Shown piece by piece: positions 62,975 through 64,000 of a stretch of 64,000 nt of DNA (its first letter is position 1; each line of letters opens with the position of its first letter). A program made the translations under genes and the position numbers. The DNA is from Lamellibrachia columna (taxonomy: Eukaryota; Annelida; Polychaeta; Sabellida; Siboglinidae): the NCBI GenBank assembly GCA_963662155.1, contig OY759273.1:32482536-32546535 (forward strand), in the 5' to 3' direction. The notes under the pieces are model-generated. The model made no database searches. It was not told where the DNA came from and saw only the letters and a list, made by a program, of their open reading frames with translations.

Positions 62975-64000
62975 CGTCGCACACTCCGGGAGTGCACCAG
63001 TCAGGCTCCAGGCAGTGGCTGTGGGGGACTCAGGGAGTGCACCAGTCAGGCTCCAAACAGTGGCTGTGGGGGACTCCGGGAGTGCATCGGTCAGGCTCCA
63101 AACAGTGGCTGTGGGGGACTCCGGGAGTGCACCAGTCAGGCTCCAAACAGTGGCTGTGGGGGACTCCGGGAGTGCACCAGTCAGGCTCCAAACAGTGGCT
63201 GTGGGGGACTCCGGGAGTGCATCAGTCAGGCTCCAGGCAGTGGTTGTGGGGGACTCCGGGAGTGCACTAGTCAGGCTCCAGGCAGTGGCTGTGGGGGACT
63301 CCGGGAGTGCATCAGTCAGGCTCCAGGCAGTGGCTGTGTGGGAATCCGGGAGTGCACCAGTCAGGCTCCAGGCAGTGGCTGTGGGGGACTCCGGGAGTGC
63401 ACCAGTCAGGCTCCAGGCAGTGGCTGTGGGGGACTCCGGGTGTGCACCAGTCAGGCTCCAGGCAGTGGCTGTGGGGGACTCTTGGAGTGCATCAGTCAGG
63501 CTCCAGGCAGTGGCTGTGGGGGACTCCGGGAGTGCATCAGTCAGACTCCAGGCAGTGGCTACGGGGGACTCCGGGAGTGCATCAGTCAGGCTCCAGGCAG
63601 TGGCTGTGGGGGACTCCGGGAGTGCATCAGTCAGGCTCCAGGCAGTAGCTGTGTGGGACTCCGGGAGTGCACCAGTCAGGCTCCAGGCAGTGGCTGTGGG
63701 GGACTCCGGGAGTGCATCAGTCAGGCTCCAGGCAGTGGCTGTGTGGGACTCCGGGAGTGCACCAGTCAGGCTCCAGGCAGTGGCTGTGGGGGACTCCGGG
63801 AGTGCACCAGTCAGGCTCCAGGCAGTGGTTGTGGGGGACTCCGGGAGTGCATCGGTCAGACTCCAGGCAGTGGCTGTGGGGGACTCCGGGAGTGCACCAG
63901 TCAGGCTCCAGGCAGTGGCTGTGGGGGACTCCGGGAGTGCATCAGTCAGGCTCCAGGCAGTGGCTGTGTGGGACTCCGGGAGTGCACCAGTCAGGCTCCA
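62975..64000. repeat. 45-base minisatellite, at least 22 copies, runs off the window
   Basis: GGGAGTGCACCAGTCAGGCT plus CCAGGCAGTGGCTGTGGGGGACTCC. Continues past the right edge, so total size is unknown. Confidence 0.97.

Noticed and set aside
63000..64000. Trp/Gly-rich repeat protein (VHQSGSRQWLWGTPG units)
   Set aside because: 45-base minisatellite translated in its open frame; no other evidence of coding.

Overview
This is animal nuclear DNA. Spliced exons with GT/AG borders, a CR1/jockey-like LINE, a Ty3-type integrase, a spliced FLYWCH/MULE transposon, tRNA-derived SINEs and an exceptional density of minisatellites (about 12 kb in more than 25 arrays) point to an invertebrate. I think a marine lophotrochozoan such as a mollusc is likely, but the sequence does not prove it. 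The many long open frames over the arrays are artefacts of unit lengths divisible by three.

Layout. 1-7 kb: repeats and a possible 1.1 kb inverted-repeat element. 7-9.4 kb: LINE scraps and a broken Ty3/gypsy integrase. 10.2-29.4 kb, minus strand: a chain of exons of the chromatin remodeller CHD1, some intact and some shifted, deleted or duplicated. It is best read as an unprocessed, decaying CHD1 copy; two of its exons have turned into minisatellites. 30.0-34.0 kb: an apparently intact FLYWCH-MULE DNA transposon with terminal repeats built from short tandem units. 34-43 kb: LINE fragments, inverted repeats, candidate secreted-peptide exons and one copy of a duplicated minus-strand terminal exon. 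43.7-47.9 kb: two convergent spliced genes. One is a small basic protein of an unnamed family; the other has an RG-rich segment followed by a P2X7-C-terminal-like cysteine domain. 48.3-50.9 kb: a nearly full-length but dead LINE. 51-55 kb: a further candidate exon, duplicated segments and microsatellites.

The most interesting locus is 56.63-58.02 kb (plus strand). Three in-frame exons encode a signal peptide, an acidic propeptide, a furin-type RVKR site and a 32-residue C-terminal peptide made almost only of Arg, Trp and Pro, with four tandem Arg-Arg-Pro-Trp units (net charge about +16). This is the architecture of a linear Trp/Pro/Arg-rich antimicrobial peptide precursor. The expected start codon reads ATA, so the gene may use an upstream exon or may be a null copy. 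From 58.4 kb to the end the window is almost entirely minisatellite, plus one TIR-bounded element at 61.7-62.9 kb.

Functional links are few. The CHD1 copy is nuclear and probably non-functional, the transposons are independent, and the secreted-peptide exons at 38.4, 43.1 and 56.6 kb may belong to a region of fast-evolving secreted genes (inference).
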